Positions 1 through 9,493 of a DNA stretch of 64,000 nucleotides are shown here, piece after piece (position 1 is the first letter of the stretch; each line of letters opens with the position of its first letter). The translations under genes and the position numbers were made by a program. Below the pieces are notes generated by a model. That model searched no databases and was not told the origin of the DNA. It saw only the letters and a program-made list of their open reading frames with translations. Origin of the DNA: Candidatus Zhuqueibacterota bacterium (GTDB lineage: Bacteria > Zhuqueibacterota > Zhuqueibacteria > Zhuqueibacterales > Zhuqueibacteraceae); the NCBI GenBank assembly GCA_022616415.1, contig JAKEEU010000131.1, forward strand, positions 1 through 64,000, written 5' to 3'.

Positions 1-96
1 ACTCGGAGCATGAAATACTTTAATTTGGCCTGCGAAAAAGCCTTGAAAATAGGCCTTTTTATTGATTCTCGGATTAAACTTCATCATGCTCCGAGT
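1..96. repeat. Dispersed-type inverted repeat (hairpin element) at window edge
   Basis: Bases 1-13 (actcggagcatga) are the exact reverse complement of bases 84-96, giving a 96-bp unit with 13-bp perfect ends. An internal smaller stem is visible around 'aaggcctttt'. It resembles the other short hairpin elements of this window in size and placement but shares no end sequence with them. Its left end coincides with the window edge, so the element may extend further. Confidence 0.7.
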
Positions 97-357
97 AGTA
101 ACTATTGTACACATGCTGGATGTTTTTCATCTACACAAACAGAACTTAAAATGTCAAAGTTATTTAATCCCATCCCCTAAACCATAGCATTTCCCTCAAA
201 GGATGAAAATTGGCACAAAATATGTTAGGGTATTTAAAGCGGGATACGTATTAAGGTAAAAAGGCGCTGCGAGAGGCGTGGCGCGAAAAACGCGAACAAC
301 GAAACACGAGTTCAACTAACAAAATTGAAATACTCTCCAAGGAAGCGAGAAGTCAAC
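97..357. other. Intergenic leader before the peptidase/Omp85 gene
   Basis: This 261-bp stretch is AT-rich and holds no convincing open reading frame. A GCG-rich patch at about 265-300 precedes the gene. The ribosome-binding candidates AAGGA (339-343) and GAGAAG (347-352) lie upstream of the ATG at 358. No confident promoter could be assigned. Confidence 0.4.
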
Positions 358-3339
358 ATGACAAACCAAAATCATTTTTCAATTTGGAAGCCGCTAACTT
401 TCTTAATCATATTGCTCACCATCTCCTCGGCATGGGCGCAAGTCGGCTATTATTTTGGCCAGAATAAGGTGCTCTACAAGGATTTCGACTGGGCGGTTTT
501 TCGCACCGCGCATTTCGACGTGCATTATTACCCCGAAGAGAAACAGGCGGCGCAGGATGCGGCACGCATGGCGGAGCGCGGTTATGCTTATTTGAGCGCC
601 ACGCTGGATCATCAGGTCAAGGAAAGAATTCCCCTCTTTCTTTATGCTTCGCTCAATGATTTTCAACAAACCAACATCGTTTCCGACCTGCTCGATCAAG
701 GCACGCGCGGCGTTACCGAGAGCCTCAAAAACCGCGTCGTGCTGCCCATCACCGGCTCGTATCGCGAGTTCAATCATGTGCTGGTTCACGAGCTGGTGCA
801 TGCTTTTCAGTACGACATGATGCTGCACAGTAAATTCAAAAACAGCCGGTTCAATCCGCCGCTGTGGTTCGTGGAAGGCATGGCCGAATATCTCTCCGTC
901 GGGATGGACAACACCACGCGGATGTGGGTGCGCGACGGCTTGCTCAACGACAAGCTGATGACGGTGTCGCAATTGAATAACGCCTACGATATTCGCGTCT
1001 ACCGGCTGGGCGAATCGCTCTGGCATTACATCGGCGAGACATACGACAAGAAAATCGTCGGCAATATTTTCAAAAGCGCGGTGAATTTGGGAGACGTGGA
1101 ACAGGCGCTCAAGAAACAGCTTGGCTACGATGCGAAGGAGCTGACCAAGCGCTGGCACGAATACGCCCGCAAGCTGGCGGCGCCGCCAGATTCAACGCTG
1201 CAAAAGCCTGAGCAAATCGCCGAGCGCATCACGCATCAACAGGGCTATTATCATCGCCTCAACGTCGCGCCTTCGGTCAGTCCGGATGGTCAGCACATCG
1301 CTTACGTCGCCAACAAAGACCTCAACGAGGACATTTATTTGCTCAGCCAGGATAAAAACGGCAAGCTCAAAAGCCCTTCCGGCTGGAAAGCGACGCGGCT
1401 GATCGAGGGCGGCGAGAGCAAGCGCTTTGAAACGCTGCGCTATTTTGACAGCGCCATCGGCTGGTCGCGCGACGGCCATCGGCTGGCGTTCGTTGCCAAA
1501 TCCGGCAAAGACGATGCGATCTACGTCATGAATCCGCACACGCGGAAGGTCACGCACAGATTTGTGTTCGAGAATTTGAACGGCTTGCAATCGCCCAGCT
1601 TCTCGCCGCATGGCGACGAGCTGATTTTCGTCGGCATCGCCGGCGGCATTTCCGATTTGTATATCGTGGACTTGGCCGACGGCAAGCTGAAAAGATTGAC
1701 GAACGATCGTTTTGCCGAGCTGCATCCGCAATGGTCACCGGATGGCAAAGCGATTGTTTTCGTCACCGACCGCGGCGAGGGCACCGACGAAGCCAAATTG
1801 TTGTTCGGCGATTATGATCTGGCGGTGTATCATCTTGCCGATCATCGCATCGAGATGATGACGGCGCTGGCAGGCAATGCCACCAGTCCGCAATGGTCGC
1901 CCGATGGGAGTGAGATCGCTTTTGTTGCCGATTATCAAGGCATCCCCAATATTTATCGCCTGCGCGTGTCCGACAAACAAATCACGCCGGTGACGAATTT
2001 GCGCGCCGGCGTCGCTGGCATTACCGAAACCACGCCGGCATTGAGCTGGTCGGCGAACGGCAAGGTCATGGTGTTCTCGGCATTTCAGAAAACCAACTGG
2101 CAGCTTTATCGTCTCGACGTGCCGAAATTGCCCGCTACACTAACGCAACTCGCTTCCACCAAGAACACTGTTGCTCTCGCCCAAGACAACAGCGCTACTG
2201 CAACTGCTACTGCCACTGCCTGGCTTCCTCCCATTCCCGATTCCAATACCCTTTATGCGAGTTATCCTATGGCTGCCGCGGATTCCATCGAATCGCGCGA
2301 CTACAGCAGCAAATTCAAGCTGGACGCGGTGGCGGTTGGCGGCGGGTATGATACTTATTATGGTGGCGTCGGTCAAGCAATCTTTCTGTTTACCGATATG
2401 CTGGGCAACCATAATCTCTATTTATCGACGGCCTTGCAAATCAAGAGTCCGTTGCACTCGGATTTGGGCGTGACCTATTTCAATCAAGGCCATCGTATCA
2501 ACTACGGCGTGCAGGTGTTTCAATCGAGTTTGCTTTACACGATTGGCGCGACGTTCAACTCGGTGGGATATTTGCGCAACACCTACCGCGGCTTCAATGC
2601 TATCGCCGCGTATCCGTTCAGCCGGTTTTCGCGCGTCGAGCTTTTCGGCGGACTCATCTGGGTCGATCAAGACTTGGTGGTTGACACCTACAACTTTAGC
2701 AGCCTTGACCGGCAAACCTCTGATATCGGCCTTTACAAATACGCGCAGGTGGGAACGGCGCTGGTGTACGACAACACGGTTTACGGCCCGCTTGGCCCGA
2801 CGAGCGGCAGCCGCAGCCGCTTCTCGGTGGAAACGACGATGAACGATTTTCAGTTTACGAATTACTTTGCGGATTATCGACGGTATTTCAATTTCGGCCA
2901 TCGCACGGTATTGGCCTGGCGACTGATGAGCGCAGCGAGTGTCGGCCGCGACGCGCAGATTTTCGGCATCGGCGGCCCGTATACCTATCGCGGCGCGGAT
3001 TATGACACGTTTTTCGGCACGAAATTTCTGATTAGCAATTTGGAATATCGCTTCCCGCTGCTGCCTTTTTTGCCGGCCAAAGTCGATTTTCTCAGCGCTG
3101 CCGCTTATTACGATGCGGCTGCGGCTTGGGGCATTGATATACCAGGATACAGCAAGGAAACTTTTCAGCCTTTTTCATCGGAAGGCGGTTTTGGCTTGAA
3201 AGATTTGAAGAGCGCCGTGGGTCTCGGCGCGCGCTTGAATCTCGGCTATTTTCTGCTGCAATACGACGTGGCGTGGCCGACGGATTTAAGAAATTTCAGC
3301 AAGCCGGTGAAACAGTTTTCGATTGGGACGTTTTTTTAA
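358..3339 (+). CDS. Secreted peptidase-like / TolB-type propeller / Omp85 barrel fusion protein
   Basis: This 993-residue protein starts with a signal peptide ending near SSAWAQ (residue 28). Residues ~40-280 form a peptidase MA-like (gluzincin) domain with a zinc motif HELVH at 144-148 and a downstream WFVEGMAEY (170-178) that can supply the third ligand. Residues ~300-610 carry repeated 'SPDGxxIxFV' blades typical of TolB/WD40-like PD40 propellers. The last ~330 residues look like an Omp85/BamA-type surface-antigen barrel ending in aromatic F. I infer an outer-membrane-anchored protease or assembly factor. A longer TTG start at 325 is possible, but the ATG at 358 gives the clean signal peptide. 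The combination occurs in other FCB-group genomes; the substrate is unknown. Confidence 0.85.
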   Translation: MTNQNHFSIWKPLTFLIILLTISSAWAQVGYYFGQNKVLYKDFDWAVFRTAHFDVHYYPEEKQAAQDAARMAERGYAYLSATLDHQVKERIPLFLYASLNDFQQTNIVSDLLDQGTRGVTESLKNRVVLPITGSYREFNHVLVHELVHAFQYDMMLHSKFKNSRFNPPLWFVEGMAEYLSVGMDNTTRMWVRDGLLNDKLMTVSQLNNAYDIRVYRLGESLWHYIGETYDKKIVGNIFKSAVNLGDVEQALKKQLGYDAKELTKRWHEYARKLAAPPDSTLQKPEQIAERITHQQGYYHRLNVAPSVSPDGQHIAYVANKDLNEDIYLLSQDKNGKLKSPSGWKATRLIEGGESKRFETLRYFDSAIGWSRDGHRLAFVAKSGKDDAIYVMNPHTRKVTHRFVFENLNGLQSPSFSPHGDELIFVGIAGGISDLYIVDLADGKLKRLTNDRFAELHPQWSPDGKAIVFVTDRGEGTDEAKLLFGDYDLAVYHLADHRIEMMTALAGNATSPQWSPDGSEIAFVADYQGIPNIYRLRVSDKQITPVTNLRAGVAGITETTPALSWSANGKVMVFSAFQKTNWQLYRLDVPKLPATLTQLASTKNTVALAQDNSATATATATAWLPPIPDSNTLYASYPMAAADSIESRDYSSKFKLDAVAVGGGYDTYYGGVGQAIFLFTDMLGNHNLYLSTALQIKSPLHSDLGVTYFNQGHRINYGVQVFQSSLLYTIGATFNSVGYLRNTYRGFNAIAAYPFSRFSRVELFGGLIWVDQDLVVDTYNFSSLDRQTSDIGLYKYAQVGTALVYDNTVYGPLGPTSGSRSRFSVETTMNDFQFTNYFADYRRYFNFGHRTVLAWRLMSAASVGRDAQIFGIGGPYTYRGADYDTFFGTKFLISNLEYRFPLLPFLPAKVDFLSAAAYYDAAAAWGIDIPGYSKETFQPFSSEGGFGLKDLKSAVGLGARLNLGYFLLQYDVAWPTDLRNFSKPVKQFSIGTFF

Positions 3340-3351
3340 GGAGGAAAGATC

Positions 3352-3459
3352 ATGAACAGAAGGGACTTGTTAAAAGGTTTGGGAGTCATGGGTCTCGGCT
3401 CGATACTCCCGGCTGGTATCAAGGCCGCGTCACCCACGTTCATTTCAAAGTGCGTTTGA
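3352..3459 (+). pseudogene. Truncated Tat-signal gene stub (35 codons)
   Basis: Twelve bases after the previous stop, a strong Shine-Dalgarno site (AAGGAGG) precedes an ATG. It opens a 35-codon frame starting MNRRDLLKGLGVMGLGS, a twin-arginine signal peptide with a hydrophobic core. The frame hits TGA right after the predicted cleavage region (AGIKAASPTF). No mature domain follows in any plus frame before the response-regulator gene on the other strand. I read it as the 5' end of a Tat-exported protein whose body was deleted. A genuine 35-residue peptide is possible but less likely. Confidence 0.6.
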
Positions 3460-3581
3460 CTTCCACAACGTATGTGACTTCGCAATTTGCTTTTTTTGTA
3501 CACATTGCGTGCCGGAAGTTTTGTTGCAACGAAAGAGATGCTGTTTATCAAATAGCAGAGCGCTGAGGGCAGGTGTGCATC

Positions 3582-3950
3582 TCAAAGGGTAAAAATGGTT
3601 TGCTTCAACGCGTCGAAATTGATCGGCTTGGTGGTATAGCCGTCGGCGCCGTTTGCCATCGCGGCGTGGTAATTCTTTTCGTCCCCATAAGCGGTGATCA
3701 AAATCACTTTCAATTGAGGGAACTTCTCTTTGATCCGCCGCAAAAGCTCGATTCCGGTCATGCCCGGCATGTTGATGTCGGAGAGAATCAGCACGTGATC
3801 GGCAGTGCCGCGGTTCTCCAAAAAATTCAACGCTTCTTCGCCGGAGAAGGCGAATTGAAATTCGATGCGGCCGGCTTTCAGCTCTTGGCGAAAGCGCTGC
3901 TGAAAGAGCACTTGCACGTCCTGCTCGTCGTCCACAACCAGAAGTTTCAT
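3582..3950 (-). CDS. Stand-alone response regulator receiver (CheY-like)
   Basis: The 122-residue protein is a complete single receiver domain. It has the acidic pair D7/D8, phospho-acceptor D58 in LSDINMPGMTG, the switch threonine T86 (ITAYGD) and K108 in the TTKPI motif. No output domain is present, so it should signal by protein-protein contact, as CheY- or Spo0F-type regulators do. The start is supported by AAAGGA upstream of ATG. No histidine kinase is adjacent, so it is an orphan here. It faces the Tat stub tail-to-tail. Confidence 0.93.
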   Translation of the reverse strand: MKLLVVDDEQDVQVLFQQRFRQELKAGRIEFQFAFSGEEALNFLENRGTADHVLILSDINMPGMTGIELLRRIKEKFPQLKVILITAYGDEKNYHAAMANGADGYTTKPINFDALKQTIFTL

Positions 3951-4029
3951 GCTTGATTTCCTTTGTTAAAAGAAAAATCTGTCACTATTCAACATTTGAC
4001 CCCGATCATCGGGGTTAGCACAGCAACAT

Positions 4030-4111
4030 CAATATGTCATCGTGGAACGATCTTTTTTGTTATCAAGCACGGTGCTTGTATTGAAAAGGATTCTTCCAGA
4101 ATGACATATTG
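4030..4111. repeat. Family A inverted-repeat element, copy 1
   Basis: The ends CAATATGTCA (4030-4039) and TGACATATTG (4102-4111) are perfect reverse complements. The right arm contains GATTCTTCCAGAATGACAT, and a small palindrome built on AAGCAC/GTGCTT sits in the middle. Related copies with ATGTCATTC ends lie at 16971, 26747 and 52979. No gene is encoded. Confidence 0.8.
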
Positions 4112-4188
4112 CTTGGAAGCTTCAATAAACGGGTGATAACAAGATAAAAAATTCATCCATAAAGTCAAGCCGTAATTCAACTGTTATG

Positions 4189-4270
4189 GTAAGCGGACTG
4201 AGCGGATAAAGCGGATTTTAAAAAATTCATAACGAAAACATGATCCGCTCAATCTGCTTAATCCGCTTAC
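4189..4270. repeat. Family C inverted-repeat element, copy 1
   Basis: The left arm (4189-4216, starting GTAAGCGGACTGAGCGGAT) pairs with the right arm (4243-4270, ending TTAATCCGCTTAC) over about 28 bp with few mismatches. Two more copies lie at 30226 and 44081. The element lies between the minus-strand response regulator and the plus-strand gene at 4631. The remaining sequence from 4271 to 4512 holds no supported gene. Confidence 0.8.
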
Positions 4271-4512
4271 AGCGGGTCGAGCTTTGGGCTATGCTACCTC
4301 GCCCATGTCCCTCAAAGTACATGCGCTTTTGTACTCTAATGTACATTTGGCGCGTCACGCCCGCCAAAGAGACAAAAGGTATTGGCTGCATGTCTCTTAA
4401 ATTCCTTGTCTTAGCGGGAGATGTGCCTAACTATAATGTTTGTGGCATACGCCTTGCCTGCTAATGAGTCGAGCTTAAAGCAACATTTTTGAATACATAG
4501 ATTATTCTAAAA

Positions 4513-4587
4513 ACGTCCGGGCCGTTGGTGTGCAAACACCTCAAAATGTAAATGTCAGGACTTTTTTGCAAAAACCGGCCCGGACGT
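4513..4587. repeat. Inverted repeat with 12-bp perfect ends
   Basis: ACGTCCGGGCCG (4513-4524) is exactly reverse-complemented at 4576-4587. The GC-rich ends enclose an AT-rich centre. It lies 43 bp before the start of the next gene and could act as a 5' leader hairpin or be one more dispersed element. No second copy is seen in this window. Confidence 0.65.
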
Positions 4588-4630
4588 GATTTGTTGCGGG
4601 AAAATCAAACCCAAATAATAGATCATCATA

Positions 4631-6307
4631 ATGGCCAGGCAAAATAAGAAAAATCTTCACCTCACTTTTACGAAATCCCGCTTGCGGCTTGGCTTTCTTC
4701 TTTTCCTGATTGCAATTTTTCTTTTCTCGGCGACCGTGATGCCGCCTGCGGTTTTGGCGCAAGATGATCCGTTAGCCTCTGAAGTAAAACAAGGCTTGCA
4801 CGAATTGAATGAAGCGCTCGTCAAGTTGCGCGCGCTTTTGGCTTGCGTGGGTCGTGATGTGTCAGGAACGCTCGTGGCGGATTTGATAAAGGTTGAAGTT
4901 TTGCGTAAAGAAGCGGAGAGCAAATATAACCGCGCTCTAAGATTGAATGATAGCCAAGCGAGGAGTATCTTGTTGAATAGCGCCTCGGAAAATATTCGGG
5001 ACGCCAAAACCCTGCTTGGAGAGGTGGAGATGGCGATCAAGCGAGAAGTGGAGGCTTTGCTCAACCGCCTTAGCAGACACCGCGCTAACTTTGAAGAACT
5101 GGTGCGCCGCGCGGAACAAATCGTGATCGGCGGCGGCAACCGCCAAGCCGAGCGCCGGGTGCATCAAACGCTGCAACAAGCCCGGAAGATTCAACTCGAC
5201 GCCGAAAGAGCGGCACTAACGCGCAATCTTTGCAAATTGCTAACCGCAGTAAGCGCTTATGGCCGCGCCATCAGCTTATTGAGGGACGCGACCCCGGAAG
5301 CCACGCCGGAGACCGCCATCACGCGAGAAAAAGAACGGTTCGATAATATCTCGACGCGCGCTCGTGAAGCCGTGGAGACGAGTAAAAATTCTGCGGCGCG
5401 CCCGGTTTTTGAGCAGGCGCAAAAGCAAGCTCGGGCGGCGGAAGAAGCTTTTCGCAAAGGTGAGCTGGTGCTGGCGCAGCGGCTTTATCGCGGCGCCGCC
5501 CGTTTGCTTTTGCGAGCGATTGATTTGGCCATGACTGGGCAGAATCTTCAGGACTATGGCCGCAACGAGGTGGCGCTGTTGCAGGATTTGATTCAGACCG
5601 CGGAGCAGGAGGCCAAAGACAGCATGGCCCCGCGCGAAGCGTTGCTGCTGGAGCGCGCGCGAACTTTGGCGGGAGAGGCCGAGGCGGCGATCGAGCGCAA
5701 ACAAGCGCAAGAAGCGAAGTGGCGCATCGAGTTGGCGCGCAATCTCGTTGACAAAGTGATGCGCCAAGCCGGCCGCGGCGTTGGCACGCAAGAAAATCTG
5801 GCGCGGCGTTACGATGAAGCTTTGCAAGAGCTGGCGCGGGATATTGAAGAAGTCCGCGCCAAAGCCCGCGAGGCCAACCATCCGGAAGCGCTGCAGCTCG
5901 TGGAATTAGCGGCGACGGCTTATCGCGCCGCCGAAAATGCCGGCCAACAAAGCCAGCCGGGGAGGCCCCCGCGGAAATTGCGCCTGGCGTTTCAGTTGAT
6001 CCGGACGGCGCAGTATTTTCTCCTGCGCGCGGAAACACTCATGCGTGAGTCTTCGACAACGAATGCAACCAATGCCCCGACGCGCGTCGCCGTTGATCAG
6101 CAACTGGCGCAATTGGAAAATTCGATTCAGGCGCTGCGCCAGGCGCCTGAACTGGACGATCCGGAATCCTGCCAGGCCGTTGCCACGCAAGCGATGGAGA
6201 TGAGCAAGCGCGCGCAAGCCGCGCTCGACCGCGGCGAAACCCGCGTCGCGCTCGCGATTATTGAAGTCGCCAAGGATTTAATCGAACAATGCGTGAAAGG
6301 AAGGTGA
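4631..6307 (+). CDS. Secreted all-helical protein of unknown function
   Basis: This 558-residue protein begins with a basic N-terminus and hydrophobic segment (LGFLLFLIAIFLFSATV), cleaved near AVLAQ at residue ~44. The rest is rich in A, E, R, Q and L with heptad-like spacing. Repeated 'RARxLAxEAExA' and 'ARNLV' helices suggest a coiled-coil or TPR-like solenoid in the periplasm. I recognise no enzyme motif. It lies 178 bp upstream of the carboxypeptidase-regulatory repeat protein, in the same direction, with a terminator-like repeat between them, so co-transcription is uncertain. The ATG has no strong ribosome site; no better in-frame start keeps the signal sequence. Confidence 0.75.
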   Translation: MARQNKKNLHLTFTKSRLRLGFLLFLIAIFLFSATVMPPAVLAQDDPLASEVKQGLHELNEALVKLRALLACVGRDVSGTLVADLIKVEVLRKEAESKYNRALRLNDSQARSILLNSASENIRDAKTLLGEVEMAIKREVEALLNRLSRHRANFEELVRRAEQIVIGGGNRQAERRVHQTLQQARKIQLDAERAALTRNLCKLLTAVSAYGRAISLLRDATPEATPETAITREKERFDNISTRAREAVETSKNSAARPVFEQAQKQARAAEEAFRKGELVLAQRLYRGAARLLLRAIDLAMTGQNLQDYGRNEVALLQDLIQTAEQEAKDSMAPREALLLERARTLAGEAEAAIERKQAQEAKWRIELARNLVDKVMRQAGRGVGTQENLARRYDEALQELARDIEEVRAKAREANHPEALQLVELAATAYRAAENAGQQSQPGRPPRKLRLAFQLIRTAQYFLLRAETLMRESSTTNATNAPTRVAVDQQLAQLENSIQALRQAPELDDPESCQAVATQAMEMSKRAQAALDRGETRVALAIIEVAKDLIEQCVKGR

Positions 6308-6368
6308 TTACACTGGGGTCAAAATGAGCGCCTCGGTCTTTTATCATATCAAAAGAACAAGTTTTTTT

Positions 6369-6412
6369 CCAACGGATTGAAGAACCCAACTGATTATCCG
6401 TTGGGTTTTTCT
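6369..6412 (+). terminator. Family B repeat copy 1, terminator-like
   Basis: CCAACGGAT (6369-6377) and ATCCGTTGG (6396-6404) are inverted ends. Inside, AACCCAAC (6383-6390) pairs with GTTGGGTT (6400-6407), followed by a T run. This is a plausible rho-independent terminator for the gene ending at 6307. Other family B copies lie at 28516, 40008, 54421 and 55988. Confidence 0.7.
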
Positions 6413-6484
6413 ATCTATTGGAGATTAATTTTCTTTTTTTAAAGGACGTTGACTTGAAGGACTTTAACTGATGGAGGCAACCCC

Positions 6485-9400
6485 ATGCGAAGTGTTCGTT
6501 ATTTATTAGCTGCGGTTTTATTGTTCGGCGCCCTTTCCAATGTGGTCGCGCAAAATGACGCCAGATTGATCATCATGCCGAATGAGGTCAAGCTGGAGCC
6601 GGGACAGGGGCAGCGTTTTGAGGCCATTTTATTTGGCGCCAACGGCCAACCGCTCCGCATCGAAAAAGTCACGTGGTCGGCCGCGCCGGAAGAGTTAGGC
6701 AAGATCAGCGAAGACGGCTTTTTCATTGCGGGGCGCCAGGATGGTGAAGTCAAAATTTTGGCGAAAGCGCAATCCGGCAATGCGGTTTATGCCGGCGAAG
6801 CGCATGTTATCATCGGCAAGCCGCCGGTCTTACCGGTGCGAATTATCGTGGAGCCAGGTCGAGCCGTCGTTCCGCCTTTGGGAACGCAACAGTTTCGCGC
6901 CCTCGTCGTGACTCCGAATGCCAATCCCCAGCCGGCGACCCGCGTGAAATGGCAGCTTGTTCCGGAAAATTTGGGCAGGATCAGCGAGACCGGACTTTTT
7001 ACCGCCGGCTCCAACGCGGTCGCGGGAGGCGTTATCGCCTTCGTCGAATTTAACGGCGCGGTCTATCGCGGCGAGGCGTGGGTCATCGTGTCACCAGCAG
7101 CGAGCGCGTCCATTGCCGGAAGCGTCAAAGATCAAAAAAGCGGCGAGCCGATTGCGAACGCAGTGATCCTGGCCGAACGCATCGGCGGCCTGCCCTGGTC
7201 GCAGCGCGCGCAAACCGATGACGCGGGCAATTATATTCTCGAGAATCTCATTCCCGGTCTCTACGTGTTGAGAGCGGAAGCCCGCGGCTATTTGCCGGAG
7301 TTCTATAATGAGAGAGATCAATTTGAGCAAGCCACCGTCGTGCAGGTCGTGGAGAATGAAGCGAAGACGGGAATTGATTTCACGCTCAGCCACGGCGCCA
7401 CGATTTCCGGATTGGTGGCGGCGGAAAGCGACAATATGCCAATCGCCGGTGCGCATGTCGTCGCCATTCGGATTTTGCGGCCGGATATTAAGCATCACAC
7501 CGTCACGGATGAAAACGGCAATTACGCTTTGATGGCGCTGCCGGCCGGCTCGTATGCCATCTTCGCCGAAGCTGCCGGTTACAAAAGCGAATTTTTTGAC
7601 AATAAGCGCGAGCTTTTGCAGGCAGATCATGTTGACGTGAGCGACGAGCAGAATGTCGGCGATATCAACCTCCTGCTCGCCACCAGTAGCGCGATTTCCG
7701 GCAAAGTTGTTGACGCCACTACAAACGATCCGCTAGCAAAGGCGGTCGTGATTATTTATCCGCTGGTTACGGACAACACGAGGCCCCGGGTTTTGCTCAC
7801 GACGCTGACCAACGAGAACGGCGATTATATCGCCAACGTCCCACCGGGGTTTTACGTGGTGGCGGTTGAAGCGCGCGGCTACCACAAGGAATTTTATGAG
7901 GAACAGCGCGAGTTTGTCAAAGCCACCCCAGTGCAAGTGTTTGCCGACCAGCACACCACCGGTACCGATTTTACTTTGGACAAATTGGCTGCGATTACCG
8001 GCCGAGTGACGGACCAGGCTACCGGCGATCCGATTGCGGGCGCGATTATTACGGCTTTTCCGGAACGCAATGCAGCCACGGATCCGGTGGCAAATGTGGA
8101 TGATCTGGTCAGGCCGATTGTCGGCAGGACTGATGAGAACGGCAATTACAAGTTGGAAGGGCTGCGGCCCGGCAAATACTTCGTGCATGCCGAAGTGCGC
8201 GGCTATTTGGGCGAATTTTGGCAAGAAGCCGCGAGCCTCGATCGGGCCGAAGCCGTGGAAGTTCCCGCCAGCGGCAATGTGGAAGGCATTGATTTTACGC
8301 TTGAAAAAGGCGGTTCGATTGCCGGCCTCGTGGTTGATGCCGCGAGTAATGCGCCGATTGGCGGCGCGCTGATCCAGGTTTGGCCGAAAGGCAGCAACGC
8401 GGTGATTGCCCGCGGCGTGACTGGGCGCGACGGCAAGTATCGCATCGTGGGTTTGCGCACCGGAGATTACATCGTTTTCGCCAGCGCGCCGGGCTATAGA
8501 GGGCACTTTTATCAGGACGTCGAGTCGCGTGATCAGGCTACTGAGGTGCACGTTGAAGCGCCCAATGAAACCGCTGATATTGATTTCCATCTGAAGAAAC
8601 CCGAGCCAACACGCGGCGGCATGATTGCCGGCACTGTGGTTTCCGAGGCGGACCAAAATCCCATACCGAATGCCTTCGTGTTAGCGATTCCAGTGAGCGC
8701 GCCGATTTCGAACCTGCCACCTTTTACGTTTGCGGATCAGTTTGGCAGCTATAAACTGGCTGTGCCCGCCGGCAAATACGTGGTCGTGTCCTGGGCGCCG
8801 CATTATCTCGCTGAATTTTTTGAGAATGCTGAAACTTTCCAAGGCGCAAAAATTATTGGCGTGGAAAACGGCGCGGTGTTGGATCATATCCATTTCTCCC
8901 TGAAGCCGGCCCGGCGCGGTCCATACAATGTTACCGGCCGTGTGCGCTACAAGAATGAAGACCGTGGCGCCGGGAATTTTGTGGTGCAAGCCATTGAAGC
9001 AGGCGCCGTGGTCGGCACGGCGGTCACCGACAATAATGGGAATTTCGTTTTGGAAGAAATGGCGGCCGGAGAATATCAGCTTGCCGCGACAGGTGTGACA
9101 GGCGTTTCGGAAGACGCGGCGACAGTGACGGTCGGCGCCGGAAGAAATAGCAGCAACGTCGATTTGATCGTGCCCGGCGCCACCGCCGTCGAAGAACCTG
9201 CGGTTGAAGTGCCGGCCACGTATGATTTGGCGCAAAATTTTCCCAACCCGTTCAATCCCGAAACCAGCATCAAGTATCAAGTGCCGGTACGGACGAATGT
9301 GAGCCTGCGGGTTTATAACGCGCTCGGCCAGGAAGTGCGCACGTTGGTCAATACTCTGCAAGATGCCGGCGTGTACAACGCGCTTTGGGACGGCAAAGAC

Positions 9401-9493
9401 AACAACGGTCGCCAGCTCGTCACCGGCATTTATCTCGTGCGCTTGGAAGCGGGCGATTTCGTCATGACGCGCAAAATGGCTATGGTCAAGTAA
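6485..9493 (+). CDS. Secreted Ig-like / carboxypeptidase-regulatory repeat protein with C-terminal sorting domain
   Basis: This 1002-residue protein has a signal peptide (cleavage near NVVAQ, residue ~23). Two bacterial Ig-like domains follow, each with a 'W...P(E)LG.ISE.G.F.AG' core (residues ~25-115 and ~117-205). Then come six to seven carboxypeptidase-regulatory-like modules of about 90 residues. Six end in a motif close to ARGYxxEFYxxxxxxxxAxxVxV (for example ARGYLPEFYNERDQFEQAT). Residues ~915-1002 are a FlgD-like sorting domain starting NFPNPFNPET and ending MTRKMAMVK. In FCB bacteria such tails direct type IX-like secretion or surface anchoring. I infer a cell-surface adhesin or matrix protein; no catalytic domain is visible. 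The ribosome site is GGAGG before the ATG. Confidence 0.88.
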   Translation: MRSVRYLLAAVLLFGALSNVVAQNDARLIIMPNEVKLEPGQGQRFEAILFGANGQPLRIEKVTWSAAPEELGKISEDGFFIAGRQDGEVKILAKAQSGNAVYAGEAHVIIGKPPVLPVRIIVEPGRAVVPPLGTQQFRALVVTPNANPQPATRVKWQLVPENLGRISETGLFTAGSNAVAGGVIAFVEFNGAVYRGEAWVIVSPAASASIAGSVKDQKSGEPIANAVILAERIGGLPWSQRAQTDDAGNYILENLIPGLYVLRAEARGYLPEFYNERDQFEQATVVQVVENEAKTGIDFTLSHGATISGLVAAESDNMPIAGAHVVAIRILRPDIKHHTVTDENGNYALMALPAGSYAIFAEAAGYKSEFFDNKRELLQADHVDVSDEQNVGDINLLLATSSAISGKVVDATTNDPLAKAVVIIYPLVTDNTRPRVLLTTLTNENGDYIANVPPGFYVVAVEARGYHKEFYEEQREFVKATPVQVFADQHTTGTDFTLDKLAAITGRVTDQATGDPIAGAIITAFPERNAATDPVANVDDLVRPIVGRTDENGNYKLEGLRPGKYFVHAEVRGYLGEFWQEAASLDRAEAVEVPASGNVEGIDFTLEKGGSIAGLVVDAASNAPIGGALIQVWPKGSNAVIARGVTGRDGKYRIVGLRTGDYIVFASAPGYRGHFYQDVESRDQATEVHVEAPNETADIDFHLKKPEPTRGGMIAGTVVSEADQNPIPNAFVLAIPVSAPISNLPPFTFADQFGSYKLAVPAGKYVVVSWAPHYLAEFFENAETFQGAKIIGVENGAVLDHIHFSLKPARRGPYNVTGRVRYKNEDRGAGNFVVQAIEAGAVVGTAVTDNNGNFVLEEMAAGEYQLAATGVTGVSEDAATVTVGAGRNSSNVDLIVPGATAVEEPAVEVPATYDLAQNFPNPFNPETSIKYQVPVRTNVSLRVYNALGQEVRTLVNTLQDAGVYNALWDGKDNNGRQLVTGIYLVRLEAGDFVMTRKMAMVK

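Noticed and set aside
211..226. Possible sigma-54 promoter (TGGCAC) upstream of the first gene
   Set aside because: The -12 half would need TTGC at the right spacing; the sequence has ATGT, so the match is not convincing.
4240..4464. 74-codon plus-strand frame
   Set aside because: It begins inside a family C repeat arm, has no ribosome site and no protein-like character.
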